DNA from: a virus
IMG/VR virus record: IMGVR_UViG_3300037852_000046
Location: 1 to 64,000 of that record
DNA length: 64,000 bases
Strand: one strand, 5' to 3'
Of this stretch, positions 15,655 through 24,143 are shown piece by piece; position 1 is the first letter of the stretch; the number at the start of each line of letters is the position of its first letter. A program made the position numbers and the translations under genes. The notes beneath the pieces were generated by a model. That model searched no databases, had not been told where the DNA came from, and was given only the letters and a program-made list of their open reading frames with translations.

Positions 15655-17214
15655 ATGGCCGGACTTGGGGGACTTCCCTACTTCATTCAGTACCAGGGGC
15701 AGTTGCAGGAACAGGCAGCAGCGAAGCAGCAACAGCAGATGCAGCTTATGCAGTTCCAGCAGCAGCAGCAGGACCGCCAGCGGCAACAGGCCGCAATGGC
15801 GGCGGCCGGCAACGCACTCCCTCAACTGGTGCAACCGCCTCCGCAGGCGATGCAGCAGCCCGCGCCGCAACCTCCGGCACCCGGTCAGGCATCACAACCG
15901 ATGCAGCAGGCCGGCGGAGGCGTTCCGTTGCCCCAAGGCCCGGTTCCCGGCCAGGTGTTGCGTCCGCCATTGCTTCCGGGCGGCGCGCAGGGCGCTATGT
16001 CCCCGCAGGGCATTCCGCCTTTCCGTCCGATGCCTAGCGCGCCGCCCCCGCAACAGGCGCAACCGGCAGGGATTCCCGCGCCCCCGCAACAGGCACCGCA
16101 AGCCGCGCCACCCCAGCAAGACCAGATGGAAGGCGGCTTCTCGCTCTCGAACATCATCCAGTCGGGGCAGAAGCAAGGGCTCTCCGGTTCGGATCTGTAC
16201 GACTACGTGCAGACCATGGAACCGTACATGACCGCGCAGCAAAAGGCGAAAGCGGAGCAATTCAAGACACAACTCGAACTGAAGAAGCTCGATGCGGAAA
16301 TTGCTTTGCATACGCAGGCTGCTCAAAACCAGAACCTGTCTTTTCAGGAACGCGAGCGACACGATCGGGCGCTTGAGGATCTGGCATCGCGCCGTATCGG
16401 TATCGCGCAGGGCAATCTGAACATCCGGATTCAGGCAGCAGGAGGCGGAGCGGGGTCCGCCCCTGTGGCCGACCTGACACCGGACACGCAGGGTAATTTG
16501 CCTGCCCCGAAAGCGGTCGGCGGCTATTCGAGTGAAGCAATCAAGGCCTTGGGTGAAGACTTCGCGCAGCGGGGTTCCGCTGCATTCACAGGTATGGGGC
16601 GCGGGAAGAGCGAGGCAGCGGTACGCGCCGAGGCGATCAACTACGGCACTGCGGTAAATGCGCAGAAGGGCGGGAACGTTGCAACCAACCGCATCCAGTA
16701 CGCGGCGGATACGGCCGGCGCACGCTCGAACGCGGTACAAGCCGCCAAGGTGGACGCGGCGGCGAACGCGCTTGTGCAGAAGGGCGGGATTGGCGACCAG
16801 TTGCAGGAGGCGACGGACGCATTGGAGCGAACAGGAATTCCAGTCGCCAATCAGGTGCAGATGGAAGCGCTCCGGCGTACGTTCGATCCGCGCGTCGCGG
16901 CTTACGACGCGGCACAAAATGGCGTGGTATCGGAAGCCGCGCAGATCCTCGGACGCGGCACGCTTACCGTGAACTCGATGGAAGAAGCGCGGCGCGTAGT
17001 AAGCCAGTGGCATACTTCCGAACAGACGCGGGCAGGCCTTGCGCAGCTTAAACGTGAAGCCGCGACCACGGTTAGGGCGTCTTCGGAAGAGGTAGCGAAG
17101 TCCGCGCGCACGCCGAAAGGTCAACCGGGTGTACAGGCAGGCAATGCGCCTGAAACAAAGACGATCGGCAACAAGACATATGTAAAACACGGTTCTGACT
17201 GGTACGAGCAATGA
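15655..17214 (+). CDS. Putative internal virion / ejection protein 2, Gln/Pro-rich (copy A)
   Basis: The 519-residue product starts at ATG 15655; an in-frame TTG six bases upstream is not needed, since copy B starts at the equivalent ATG. Residues 15-45 are nearly pure Gln/Met with helical potential, 50-160 are Pro/Gln-rich and disordered, and 160-230 are a charged helix conserved in copy B (EGGFSLSNIIQSGQKQGLSG). The rest is Ala-rich and helical. Size, composition and position match a DNA-ejection protein; no enzymatic motif is visible. Confidence 0.65.
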   Translation: MAGLGGLPYFIQYQGQLQEQAAAKQQQQMQLMQFQQQQQDRQRQQAAMAAAGNALPQLVQPPPQAMQQPAPQPPAPGQASQPMQQAGGGVPLPQGPVPGQVLRPPLLPGGAQGAMSPQGIPPFRPMPSAPPPQQAQPAGIPAPPQQAPQAAPPQQDQMEGGFSLSNIIQSGQKQGLSGSDLYDYVQTMEPYMTAQQKAKAEQFKTQLELKKLDAEIALHTQAAQNQNLSFQERERHDRALEDLASRRIGIAQGNLNIRIQAAGGGAGSAPVADLTPDTQGNLPAPKAVGGYSSEAIKALGEDFAQRGSAAFTGMGRGKSEAAVRAEAINYGTAVNAQKGGNVATNRIQYAADTAGARSNAVQAAKVDAAANALVQKGGIGDQLQEATDALERTGIPVANQVQMEALRRTFDPRVAAYDAAQNGVVSEAAQILGRGTLTVNSMEEARRVVSQWHTSEQTRAGLAQLKREAATTVRASSEEVAKSARTPKGQPGVQAGNAPETKTIGNKTYVKHGSDWYEQ

Positions 17215-18758
17215 AACTGGTAACCGATCCGGCGCTCCTGGCGCAATTGAATGGCGGTGGCGGTGACTCCTCATCCGGAGGGAAAGTCACTGATCCGGCT
17301 TTGCTCGCGCAACTTAACAACCCGGCAACCGGTCTGGAGAAACTTCCGCCGGCCGCTGGCGCTCCGCAGAATCCTGTGTACGTCGCGCCGCCCTCTGAAA
17401 GCATCGGGCAGCGCATCAAAGGCAGTGCGGAGGCTGGAGCGGCGTTGGCAACGGGTGCGCTCGGCGGCGCTGCCGGCCAGTTGTATGGGCTCGGCAAGAC
17501 ACTTACCGGCGGCAAGTACGGCACGCCGCAGGGCGCGGCGGAAGGCGAGGCAGCGGGCGTCAATCTCGCGAACAAGCTTACCTACCAGCCGCGTACGCAA
17601 ACCGGACAGGCGATCACGCAGGGCGTTGGTAAGGCGCTTTCCCCTTTGCAGGCGCTGCCGGCGGACGCCGGTTTACTCGGTCGGATTGGTGAAGTACCGC
17701 GCGGTGTACTGGCGGGCGAAGAGGCAGCCGGCGCGGCGGGGCGCGTGGTCGGCAAAGGCGCAGCAACCGCTGCCGCGAAGGCGTTACCCGCCATAGATGA
17801 GGAAACCCGACAACTCGCGCAGCAGGCTCATCAGATGGGTTTTCGCCTGACTCCGGAACAGGTGGTAGGCGGCAAGTACAGCAAGATTGCTGGCGAAAGC
17901 CTGGCCTCTGTTCCGCTATCGGGCAGCAATGCGGAATTCAATAAAGGCGTATTCCTTCGCAACCTGTCAGAGCAGGCAGGCATAGAAGGCGGAAAGCCGA
18001 CGCGTAAAGCCTTCGGGCAGGCGACGAAAAAAGTGGGCAAGGAGATTGGAGCGCTTAATCAGAAGTACGATGTACCTATCGACCGTTCTGCAACGCAGGC
18101 TTTTAAGTCGAACGCTAACGGTCAGTTGCCGGAAGTGCAGAGCGTCGTCAACTACTACTCTGATCTGATCTCGAAGAGTGCCAAGGGCGGCGTGCTTCCG
18201 GGCAGCACTTTCCGGAAGATCAATACGAAACTTAACACTCAGATCAAGCAGACTTCGAATGGTGATCTGAAGTACGCACTTAGCAATTTGCAGGACGATC
18301 TTCTGGAGCTTCAGCAAAAGCAGATGAGCCCTGAAGATAACGCGCGCCTCAACACTTTGCGACGGCAATATGCGATACAGCGCACGATAGAGCCGCTTGC
18401 AGCGAAGAGTCCTACAGGCGACATCCCGCCGTCGGCGCTACTCGGGGCGCTTACTGCCACAAAGACGGGGAAGTCTTTCGTCGCGCGTAACGCGGCCGGC
18501 GATCTCGGCAATCTGGCGGACATCGGCGCACGCTTTTTGAAAGAGCCGAAGTCTTCGGGAACCGCAGAACGCCGATTGCTGCAAGGTATCCCTCCTGCAC
18601 TTGCCAGTGCGGCCGGCGCGGGTGCGGGCGTCGCCGGAGGGGCTGGCGCTCTTCCTGCCATTTTGGGGGGCGTGGGCGCTACGTACGGCGCGGCTAATCT
18701 GTACAATCGCGCAGGGCCGGCTATAACACGTGCATTGATCGACAGACCGCCTCAATGA
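17211..18758 (+). CDS. Putative internal virion / ejection protein 3 (copy A)
   Basis: A 515-residue protein, ATG overlapping the previous stop. Two copies of the short motif VTDPALLAQLN begin it (residues 4-14 and 26-36). The middle is helical, and the C-terminus has Ala/Gly-rich hydrophobic stretches (about 460-505) that could enter a membrane. In copy B the gene is longer (657 codons at 57199; about 652 from the chosen start) and its N-terminal repeat is PWEKYxAQ instead, yet the order and overall plan are the same. Likely the third ejection protein. Confidence 0.65.
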   Translation: MKLVTDPALLAQLNGGGGDSSSGGKVTDPALLAQLNNPATGLEKLPPAAGAPQNPVYVAPPSESIGQRIKGSAEAGAALATGALGGAAGQLYGLGKTLTGGKYGTPQGAAEGEAAGVNLANKLTYQPRTQTGQAITQGVGKALSPLQALPADAGLLGRIGEVPRGVLAGEEAAGAAGRVVGKGAATAAAKALPAIDEETRQLAQQAHQMGFRLTPEQVVGGKYSKIAGESLASVPLSGSNAEFNKGVFLRNLSEQAGIEGGKPTRKAFGQATKKVGKEIGALNQKYDVPIDRSATQAFKSNANGQLPEVQSVVNYYSDLISKSAKGGVLPGSTFRKINTKLNTQIKQTSNGDLKYALSNLQDDLLELQQKQMSPEDNARLNTLRRQYAIQRTIEPLAAKSPTGDIPPSALLGALTATKTGKSFVARNAAGDLGNLADIGARFLKEPKSSGTAERRLLQGIPPALASAAGAGAGVAGGAGALPAILGGVGATYGAANLYNRAGPAITRALIDRPPQ

Positions 18759-18895
18759 TGTTCGTGTGCGGCGGCAAGGAACATTCCGACGAACATCCCG
18801 AACACAATCGCAGGAACGAAACCTATATGCGTGCAGATGAAGAAGAAGCCGCCGATAAGTGCGCAGCCCCAAAGGAATTCAAGTAAGCCTTTCAT
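18752..18895 (-). CDS. Small membrane protein, 47 aa, antisense-oriented (copy A)
   Basis: Starts at ATG 18895 with GGGAG nine bases upstream. The product (MKGLLEFLWGCALIGG at the start) is hydrophobic almost throughout, with two membrane segments and a His-rich end. It points against the late genes, and its 3' end overlaps the end of the ejection gene by 7 bases. It lies just downstream of the GCATTTGCTATAGT promoter element. The same slot in copy B (59200-59325) holds an unrelated small hydrophobic protein. Function unknown. Confidence 0.65.
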   Translation of the reverse strand: MKGLLEFLWGCALIGGFFFICTHIGFVPAIVFGMFVGMFLAAAHEHH

Positions 18896-18920
18896 GGTGA
18901 TCTCCCAGGTTGTTACGGCC

Positions 18921-18934
18921 ACTATAGCAAATGC
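18921..18934 (-). promoter_or_regulatory. Early-type promoter element GCATTTGCTATAGT
   Basis: Read on the - strand, GCATTTGC precedes TATAGT, giving an extended -10 (TGC-TATAGT) 26 bases before the 47-residue gene. No clear -35 is present. The same 14 bases occur at 29994 (+) and 59351 (-), with close variants at 24697 and 35741. On the + strand it ends four bases before the ATP-grasp start, so a bound protein here could also affect that gene. Confidence 0.65.
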
Positions 18935-18937
18935 GAA

Positions 18938-20281
18938 ATGAAAATACTAGTCATCGATGTGGGTAGCAATGCGCTCGACCTCTGCATGCGCTGGCAGCAT
19001 CAGGGCCATGAGGTGAAGTGGTACGACAAACCGCGTCCCGATGGGACGGACCGCCATGCCGGAGAGGGAATCGTGGAGAAGATCCGCGATTTCAACGACC
19101 TGAGAAAGAAGTGGATCGGGTGGGCGGACCTCATCTATACCCCTGACAACGTTTCCTACCTCGATCTGCTCGAACCGTATCGCAGGATCGGTTACCCTAT
19201 CTTTGGATGCAACCTTGCCGGTGTTGAGTGGGAGCTCGACCGCGAAGTCGGCCAGAAGGTCATGGCCGACTGCGGCATGCCGATCATTCCGGGCAAGACG
19301 TTTCATGACTACGATTCAGCGATCGCTTACGTAAAGAAGGAGGGTAAAGCGTTCGTCTCCAAGCCGTCCGGTGACGGCGAGCGTGCAATGTCCTACGTCG
19401 CGAATAACGCGGCGGATATGGTCTACATGCTGGAGCGCTGGAAGAAGATTCCGAAGTACGTGAAAGCGGCCAAGGAAGAAGGGTTTATTCTCCAGACCAA
19501 GATAGACGGGATGGAAATGGCAGTCGGCGGATGGTTTGGCTCGGCGGGCTGGAGCCGTGCCGGGTGGGTGGAGAACTTCGAGAACAAGAAGCTCATGAAT
19601 GGCGATCTCGGAGTCAACACCGGCGAAATGGGCACGACGGTTCGCGTCGTCAAGAAATCCCGGCTGGCGGATATGGCCCTGAAGCCAGCGACAGATCACC
19701 TCCACCGCATCGGGTATGTGGGCTACGTCGACGTGAATTGCATGATAACGCACGATGGAACCCCCTACCCTCTTGAGTGGACGATGCGCGACGGCTGGCC
19801 GATCCGCCACAACCTGACTGCGTTGATCGAAGGCGACCAAGCGCAGTGGATGCTCGATCTGGTAAACGGTAAGGACTCACTTAAAATCAAGACCGACACC
19901 GTGTGTATCTCTGTCCTGATGGCGCTTCCTGATTTCCCGTACTCGAAGATCACGAACAAGGAACTCTGCGGAATTCCGATTTACAATGCGGAAGACATGG
20001 ATCACCTTCACTTTTCCGAAGTCATGATCGGCAACGCGCCGCGCGAGATTAACGGGAAGGTGGTTGATCTTCCGGGACCGGTTACCGCCGGGGATTACGT
20101 TCTGGTTGCCACGGGTACGGGGCAGTCCATAACAGGTGCGCGGCGCAGTGCTTACAGCGCCCTGAAAAAGGTAAAGATACCCAATAGCCCGTTTTACAGG
20201 ACGGACATTGGCGCAGGACGGTTGAAGAAGCAGTTGCCGGAACTTCAGGCTCTTGGCTTTGCGACGGGTCTTTCTTACTAG
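18938..20281 (+). CDS. PurD-like ATP-grasp ligase (copy A)
   Basis: A 447-residue protein with the plan of phosphoribosylamine-glycine ligase: a Rossmann-like N-terminus (MKILVIDVGSNALDL), the ATP-grasp core with SKPSGDGERA (141-150), VGGWF (196-200), and the Mg/ATP motif PLEWTMRDGWP near 278-288, equivalent to the EFN-x-R-x-GDPE of PurD. The DPE part is replaced, so substrate use has probably changed. ATP-grasp enzymes join a carboxylate to an amine through an acyl phosphate. It is conserved in copy B (59381). The ATG has no visible Shine-Dalgarno in copy A. The role in the phage is unknown. Confidence 0.75.
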   Translation: MKILVIDVGSNALDLCMRWQHQGHEVKWYDKPRPDGTDRHAGEGIVEKIRDFNDLRKKWIGWADLIYTPDNVSYLDLLEPYRRIGYPIFGCNLAGVEWELDREVGQKVMADCGMPIIPGKTFHDYDSAIAYVKKEGKAFVSKPSGDGERAMSYVANNAADMVYMLERWKKIPKYVKAAKEEGFILQTKIDGMEMAVGGWFGSAGWSRAGWVENFENKKLMNGDLGVNTGEMGTTVRVVKKSRLADMALKPATDHLHRIGYVGYVDVNCMITHDGTPYPLEWTMRDGWPIRHNLTALIEGDQAQWMLDLVNGKDSLKIKTDTVCISVLMALPDFPYSKITNKELCGIPIYNAEDMDHLHFSEVMIGNAPREINGKVVDLPGPVTAGDYVLVATGTGQSITGARRSAYSALKKVKIPNSPFYRTDIGAGRLKKQLPELQALGFATGLSY

Positions 20282-20289
20282 GAGTCATT

Positions 20290-20439
20290 ATGCCGCTCAA
20301 AAAAGGTAAGTCGAAAGATACGGTTTCGTCCAACATAAAGACCGAGATGAAACACGGCAAGCCGCAAAAGCAGGCCGTGGCTATCGCTCTGAATCAGGCT
20401 CGCAAGTCGGGCGCGCACATTCCGAAGAGGAAGAAGTGA
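20290..20439 (+). CDS. DUF6496-like small basic protein, 49 aa (copy A)
   Basis: ATG 20290 follows TAGGAGTCATT. The product has KTEMKHGKPQKQAVAIAL followed by a Lys/Arg-rich tail, the hallmark of the small DUF6496-type proteins common in phages. It ends in GTGA, overlapping the start of the next gene. The copy B version (61254-61403) has the same length. Possibly a nucleic-acid-binding or head-associated peptide; no function is established that I can name. Confidence 0.75.
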   Translation: MPLKKGKSKDTVSSNIKTEMKHGKPQKQAVAIALNQARKSGAHIPKRKK

Positions 20440-20969
20440 CTAGTCGCGCACGAAAGAATGGTCTGATCAGCGAGCAGTCAATAAAGGCGGCGATCAGTGA
20501 AGCAAAGGGTGACCTCTTCCTCGCTTCGTGCGCCCTTGACTGTACGGCACGTGAACTCGACGGATATATCCGTCGCTCCGTCGAGTTGCAGCACTTCATA
20601 ACTGCTGTTGAACAGGTCAAGATCGATCCTGCCTACTCGCGTCTGAGCGTCGAGCAGTTTGAGAATCAGCTCGCCGATCAAACGCGCGCGCTCCGGATAG
20701 AAGGACTCAACGAAATCCATAAGCTCGCGACGATGGAATTCGGTGATAGTGCTGCCCTTGCGAAGGTCAAGCTCGATGCGGCGCTCGCCCTTCGCGGTGG
20801 AGTGCAGGGTAGTGTCTCCAATAGTGAGACAGAGTCGGCGCTGGCCGAATTGAACCATCTGTATCATCAAAATGCTCCTCGTATCAAAGAGATTCGCCAG
20901 ACTGTTCTAGTGCTTCGGGACGAACGCGATATCACACCAAATCTAACCCTGGATTCCGACAAAGTTTAG
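20436..20969 (+). CDS. Putative DNA-binding protein, small-terminase candidate (copy A)
   Basis: GTG 20436, preceded by AAGAGGAAG, starts a 177-residue helical protein. Residues 8-45 look like a helix-turn-helix (IKAAISEAKGDLFLASCALD then TARELDGYIRRS), as in small terminase subunits, followed by an oligomerisation-type helical middle and an Asp/Glu-rich end. No other small-terminase candidate is visible near the large subunit. It closes the late operon, and its 3' end overlaps the convergent - strand gene by 38 bases. Nearly identical to 61400-61933 until the last 25 residues. Confidence 0.5.
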   Translation: MTSRARKNGLISEQSIKAAISEAKGDLFLASCALDCTARELDGYIRRSVELQHFITAVEQVKIDPAYSRLSVEQFENQLADQTRALRIEGLNEIHKLATMEFGDSAALAKVKLDAALALRGGVQGSVSNSETESALAELNHLYHQNAPRIKEIRQTVLVLRDERDITPNLTLDSDKV

Positions 20970-21519
20970 CCACTTCAACGAGCCATTTTGCTAACGAAGT
21001 CGGGGTATGTTCTCGCTCTGCTTTCGTGACCTCTGGGCGGTATTGAGGATGCCCTTTGGGAAAGCGGTGCGCCCCGATAACATGTGTTGGCGGAACCAAT
21101 GACATCGACCACGTGGGCAAGTTCTCGGGTTCGCAACCCGCGATGTAAAGAAGCGTCTGTTTTTCGGCTTTATGCCCAAACCAGCTTTGATGGATGAGAA
21201 TCGAAAAACCGCCGAACTCATCGCGTAATCCTGGCTTGGGCAGGTTGTACTCAGGCCACAAGCGGGATGCGCGCGGGTGCTCTAGCACCCCGCCATATTC
21301 CCGGATGCGGTCAACCGCCCACATTGCTAATTCACGCTCCCCCAGTCTAGGATTCGCCATGTGACTTAACGCGCCCCACGCGCGACAAGGCGGATGCGCA
21401 ACGATAGGCGCTCCACCTTGCCACTTAAGGGCGTCGCGCTCTGTATCCCATACGTCACAGTCGGGCATCGTCTTGTAGATGCTATCCGCGCGCGCAAACA
21501 GAACGACTACTGATGACAA
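20932..21519 (-). CDS. Methylase-like protein with HPPCRAWG motif (copy A only)
   Basis: Proposed start TTG 21519 with GAGGA upstream, overlapping the previous gene by 13 bases; an in-frame ATG at 21597 would lie deep inside that gene. The 195-residue product (SSVVVLFARADSIYK) carries VAHPPCRAWG, like the catalytic PPC loop of cytosine-C5 methylases, then GGVLEHP, which may correspond to the ENV motif. The usual SAM-binding FxGxG is not clear, so activity is uncertain. It is absent from copy B, where the neighbours run into each other. Confidence 0.55.
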   Translation of the reverse strand: MSSVVVLFARADSIYKTMPDCDVWDTERDALKWQGGAPIVAHPPCRAWGALSHMANPRLGERELAMWAVDRIREYGGVLEHPRASRLWPEYNLPKPGLRDEFGGFSILIHQSWFGHKAEKQTLLYIAGCEPENLPTWSMSLVPPTHVIGAHRFPKGHPQYRPEVTKAEREHTPTSLAKWLVEVAKLCRNPGLDLV

Positions 21520-22310
21520 GGCAGATCCTCCACAAGTAATCGAACAGAAGACATATCCCTGAGCGCGTCTTCCCGGCCGCGCTCCAGTGCTTTCCATTCG
21601 GGTGTTTCCGCCGGGTAGTGCTGGATCTTCTTCAACTGGATGTAGCCGAAACGCGCCATCTCTTCAACCCAGTTCCTGTAACCTGCCTTGGTGATTTCCT
21701 TGCGCGGGTACTCCTTACTTTCCAGCCAGTCCCAAACCGGGATGAACTCTTCACGCTCCGGGGCCAGGCGTTTCTTGATATGCCAGAATTCCACCGGCCG
21801 AAGTGCGGTCTTCATGAACTGCACGTTGACGACCGGAACGCCAAGTTCGTTCGCCAGTTCGCTGTTCGACATGCGCTGGCCGCCGCACACGCTCCACAGG
21901 TCTTGCAGGAAGGGCACAGGAGGGAAGCGGAGGTCTACCGTCTCATCATGCTGCGCCCAACTCACGGGGCGCGGCACGACCCCGTACGCCGCGTTACGCT
22001 GGCAGCATGCCTCTATCCGCTTCATCTGGTATGGGCACTCGACCATTAGCGTTACATCGGGCGCAAGCTCGATCGCAGGGCGGGGGTCCTGCTCGATCAG
22101 CACGCCCCCTGTCTCCTTCCACATCGTTACCTGTCGTTCGGTCGCCGGAATCCAGCTTGCGTACTGGTGAATCGGGAGATCATCGAGCGTGGAGCTATTA
22201 AACAGCGTCGGCTTCACGAGCGAGTACCCCCGGTTCAGGATCACATGCGTGAACTGGTCATAGGCGACGTGAATCGACCTTGACAGATCGTCGGTTGCGT
22301 AGAGCTTCAT
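21507..22310 (-). CDS. Conserved protein of the replication block, 267 aa (copy A)
   Basis: ATG 22310 overlaps the previous stop. The protein has a beta-rich N-terminal half and a helical C-terminal half containing a possible helix-turn-helix at MSNSELANELGVPVVNVQFM (about residues 147-166). Two Cys (MVECPYQMKRIEACCQRN) may bind metal. The copy B protein (61848-62681) is very similar but has a longer, different C-terminus. I do not recognise the family; DNA binding in replication or regulation is possible. Confidence 0.6.
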   Translation of the reverse strand: MKLYATDDLSRSIHVAYDQFTHVILNRGYSLVKPTLFNSSTLDDLPIHQYASWIPATERQVTMWKETGGVLIEQDPRPAIELAPDVTLMVECPYQMKRIEACCQRNAAYGVVPRPVSWAQHDETVDLRFPPVPFLQDLWSVCGGQRMSNSELANELGVPVVNVQFMKTALRPVEFWHIKKRLAPEREEFIPVWDWLESKEYPRKEITKAGYRNWVEEMARFGYIQLKKIQHYPAETPEWKALERGREDALRDMSSVRLLVEDLPCHQ

Positions 22311-22696
22311 ATGTCGTGAAGTCCCCCTTGGACCTCCTGCAAACCCAAAGCGCGGCGCGCTGCCTGCCGTACCTCAAACGATACTGCGTGTCCGAGATCC
22401 TGCGGATCGAGCAGACGGCGCGCGAATGCGGCGAGATCCAGTACGGCCTTCGTATCGTTGCGTAGGGGGGCGTACAGGTTGGCGTGCAGTTCAGGACCGG
22501 ATGCCGTACGGTTGGTCATTGCTTCGTGCTGTGCGGCCTGCTCTTTAAGGCGTGCATTTACGGAAGCGACATCGGTTTTCAAGGAAGCTGGATAGTGAAC
22601 AAGCTTTTCGAGTTGCGTGATCCTCGCTTGATGCTCGTTGACGCGCGTAGTAGTGGCCTTTATCAATTCATAGATCAAGTCAATATGCTCTTTCAT
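22307..22696 (-). CDS. Small helical protein of the replication block, 129 aa (copy A)
   Basis: ATG 22696 overlaps the helicase stop. The N-terminal 55 residues are a likely coiled coil (LIKATTTRVNEHQARITQLE), and the second half is a conserved helical domain (NLYAPLRNDTKAVLDLAAFA, then LLDPQDLGHAV). Copy B (62662-63027) keeps the C-terminal domain but has a different N-terminus apart from TQLEKLVHYP. No function recognised. Confidence 0.6.
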   Translation of the reverse strand: MKEHIDLIYELIKATTTRVNEHQARITQLEKLVHYPASLKTDVASVNARLKEQAAQHEAMTNRTASGPELHANLYAPLRNDTKAVLDLAAFARRLLDPQDLGHAVSFEVRQAARRALGLQEVQGGLHDI

Positions 22697-24063
22697 TTTC
22701 GCCTCTTCATAGCCTGCATAAGAATGTCCTGCACTGAGCGCTTGCTTTCAAGCCGCTCCAGTACGTCGAAGTCCACTGTGTCATTCGCCAGTATGAAGTG
22801 GATGAATACCGGCCTGTCGTGCCCCGCCTGCATCTGCCTGGTCGGGCCTATCCGCTCGATTATCTGCTGATGCTCTTCGAGGTTCCAGTTGACGGAGAAA
22901 AAGACCAGTATGTTCCCTCCGTCCTGTAAATTGAGGCCATGGCCAGCACTAGCAGGATGAGCAAACAGAACCGGTATTTTCCCCGCGTTCCAAGCTCTAA
23001 TAGTTTCTGGATCGGAATCAAGCACGCGGCCACGAGGAAAAGCGGCGCGCAGGCGATGCAGATCATGCTTAAAATGATATGCCACCAGAACAGGCGCACC
23101 GCCGGCCTCTTCGATAATGTCGTCAAGTGCCGCAATCTTGGCATCATGAACCTCTGTCCAGTTTCGTTGCTCATCGGTATAAATCGCGCCGTTTGCCAGC
23201 TGGAGGCACTTCTGTGTCTTGCTGGCCGCATTCAGCGCTTCGACTTCTGTCGGCCCCAGACGCCCCTCCAGTTCCAGGAACATCTTCTTCTCCATGTCCC
23301 GGTATTGCTGCCGCGCCTTGTAAGGCAGATCCACTACTATCCTGTTCGTGATTGGCTCTGAGAGATTGAAGTAGTCCTTCACATCCAGTGACAAGCACAC
23401 GTCGGAGATGAGCTGCTGTATCTCCCGCTGCGCTGTATCCAACGGTTCCAGGCCATACCCGTCGTAAGTGGAACGGAACCAGCGTTGTGAAAACGCTGAA
23501 AAAGATTTCCCAAGTCGCTGGCCCCCATCCACGAACCACATCGGCCCCCATAAATCTTTTAGCCCATTCGGTGCAGGCGTACCTGTCAGACCAATCCATC
23601 TATCCACCTTTCGATGTGCGACTTCCGCAAGCGCCTTGGCGCGCTTCGTACCCTGGCGCGTGCGAAAGCCTTTGAGTTTCGTTACTTCATCCGCGACGAT
23701 AGTTTTAAACGGCCACGGGCGGGGATTGTACTTAAACCACTCTACGAGCCACGGTACGTTTTCGTAGTTGATAGTAAAGATGGCGGAATCCTCGCGAAGC
23801 GCCATAGCCCGTTGCTCCGCTGTACCGACGACAGGCGTGACTGGCAAATCGAGATCCCACTTCTTGACTTCGTCAGGCCACGTACTTTGCGCAACCCGGA
23901 GAGGCGCAAGGACCAACGTCGGGCCTTGATCGACCAGCGCTGTAGCTTCGATGGCTCGAAGGGTGCTGATCGTTTTGCCAAGACCCATTGGTACGAAGGC
24001 ATTGCATCTCTCCTTTTCCAGAATGTGAGCGATGATCAGTTGTTGGTAGGGACGAAGTTTCAT
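22693..24063 (-). CDS. SNF2-type DEAD/DEAH helicase (copy A)
   Basis: Start chosen at ATG 24063 (MKLRPYQQLIIAHIL), overlapping the stop of the tiny membrane gene; the frame also extends upstream. The 456-residue protein shows the Q-like RPYQ, Walker A VPMGLGKTIST, motif II DEVTKLKG, motif III GLTGTPAPNGLKDLWGPM, and motifs V/VI HPASAGHGLNLQ and QQIIERIGPTRQ. This is the small phage SNF2-like ATPase often found with VRR-NUC and DUF2815 proteins. It probably translocates on duplex DNA during replication or recombination. Confidence 0.9.
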   Translation of the reverse strand: MKLRPYQQLIIAHILEKERCNAFVPMGLGKTISTLRAIEATALVDQGPTLVLAPLRVAQSTWPDEVKKWDLDLPVTPVVGTAEQRAMALREDSAIFTINYENVPWLVEWFKYNPRPWPFKTIVADEVTKLKGFRTRQGTKRAKALAEVAHRKVDRWIGLTGTPAPNGLKDLWGPMWFVDGGQRLGKSFSAFSQRWFRSTYDGYGLEPLDTAQREIQQLISDVCLSLDVKDYFNLSEPITNRIVVDLPYKARQQYRDMEKKMFLELEGRLGPTEVEALNAASKTQKCLQLANGAIYTDEQRNWTEVHDAKIAALDDIIEEAGGAPVLVAYHFKHDLHRLRAAFPRGRVLDSDPETIRAWNAGKIPVLFAHPASAGHGLNLQDGGNILVFFSVNWNLEEHQQIIERIGPTRQMQAGHDRPVFIHFILANDTVDFDVLERLESKRSVQDILMQAMKRRK

Positions 24064-24143
24064 CGCGGACGCACGGCCCATCCGCAGGCGAAGGCCAGAA
24101 TCGCGATACCCCAGCACAAAAGCACCATTGGCAGACCGCTCAT
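24060..24143 (-). CDS. Tiny membrane peptide, 27 aa
   Basis: ATG 24143 overlaps the VRR-NUC stop (ATGA), and its own stop overlaps the helicase ATG, so the three are chained by coupled translation. The peptide is one hydrophobic helix (LPMVLLCWGIAILAFACGWA) with a basic end. Too short for family recognition; precise overlaps at both ends argue that it is translated. Confidence 0.5.
   Translation of the reverse strand: MSGLPMVLLCWGIAILAFACGWAVRPR

Noticed and set aside
15892-17274. 460-codon frame opposite ejection protein 2
   Set aside because: Codon-bias shadow rich in Arg and Cys; the + strand gene is coupled and conserved in both copies.
18938-20281. Naming the ATP-grasp protein purD
   Set aside because: The final motif differs from true PurD and no purine pathway genes are nearby; only family resemblance is claimed.
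20436-20969. Firm naming as small terminase
   Set aside because: Helix-turn-helix character and lack of another candidate support it, but distance from the large subunit and no diagnostic motif leave it open.
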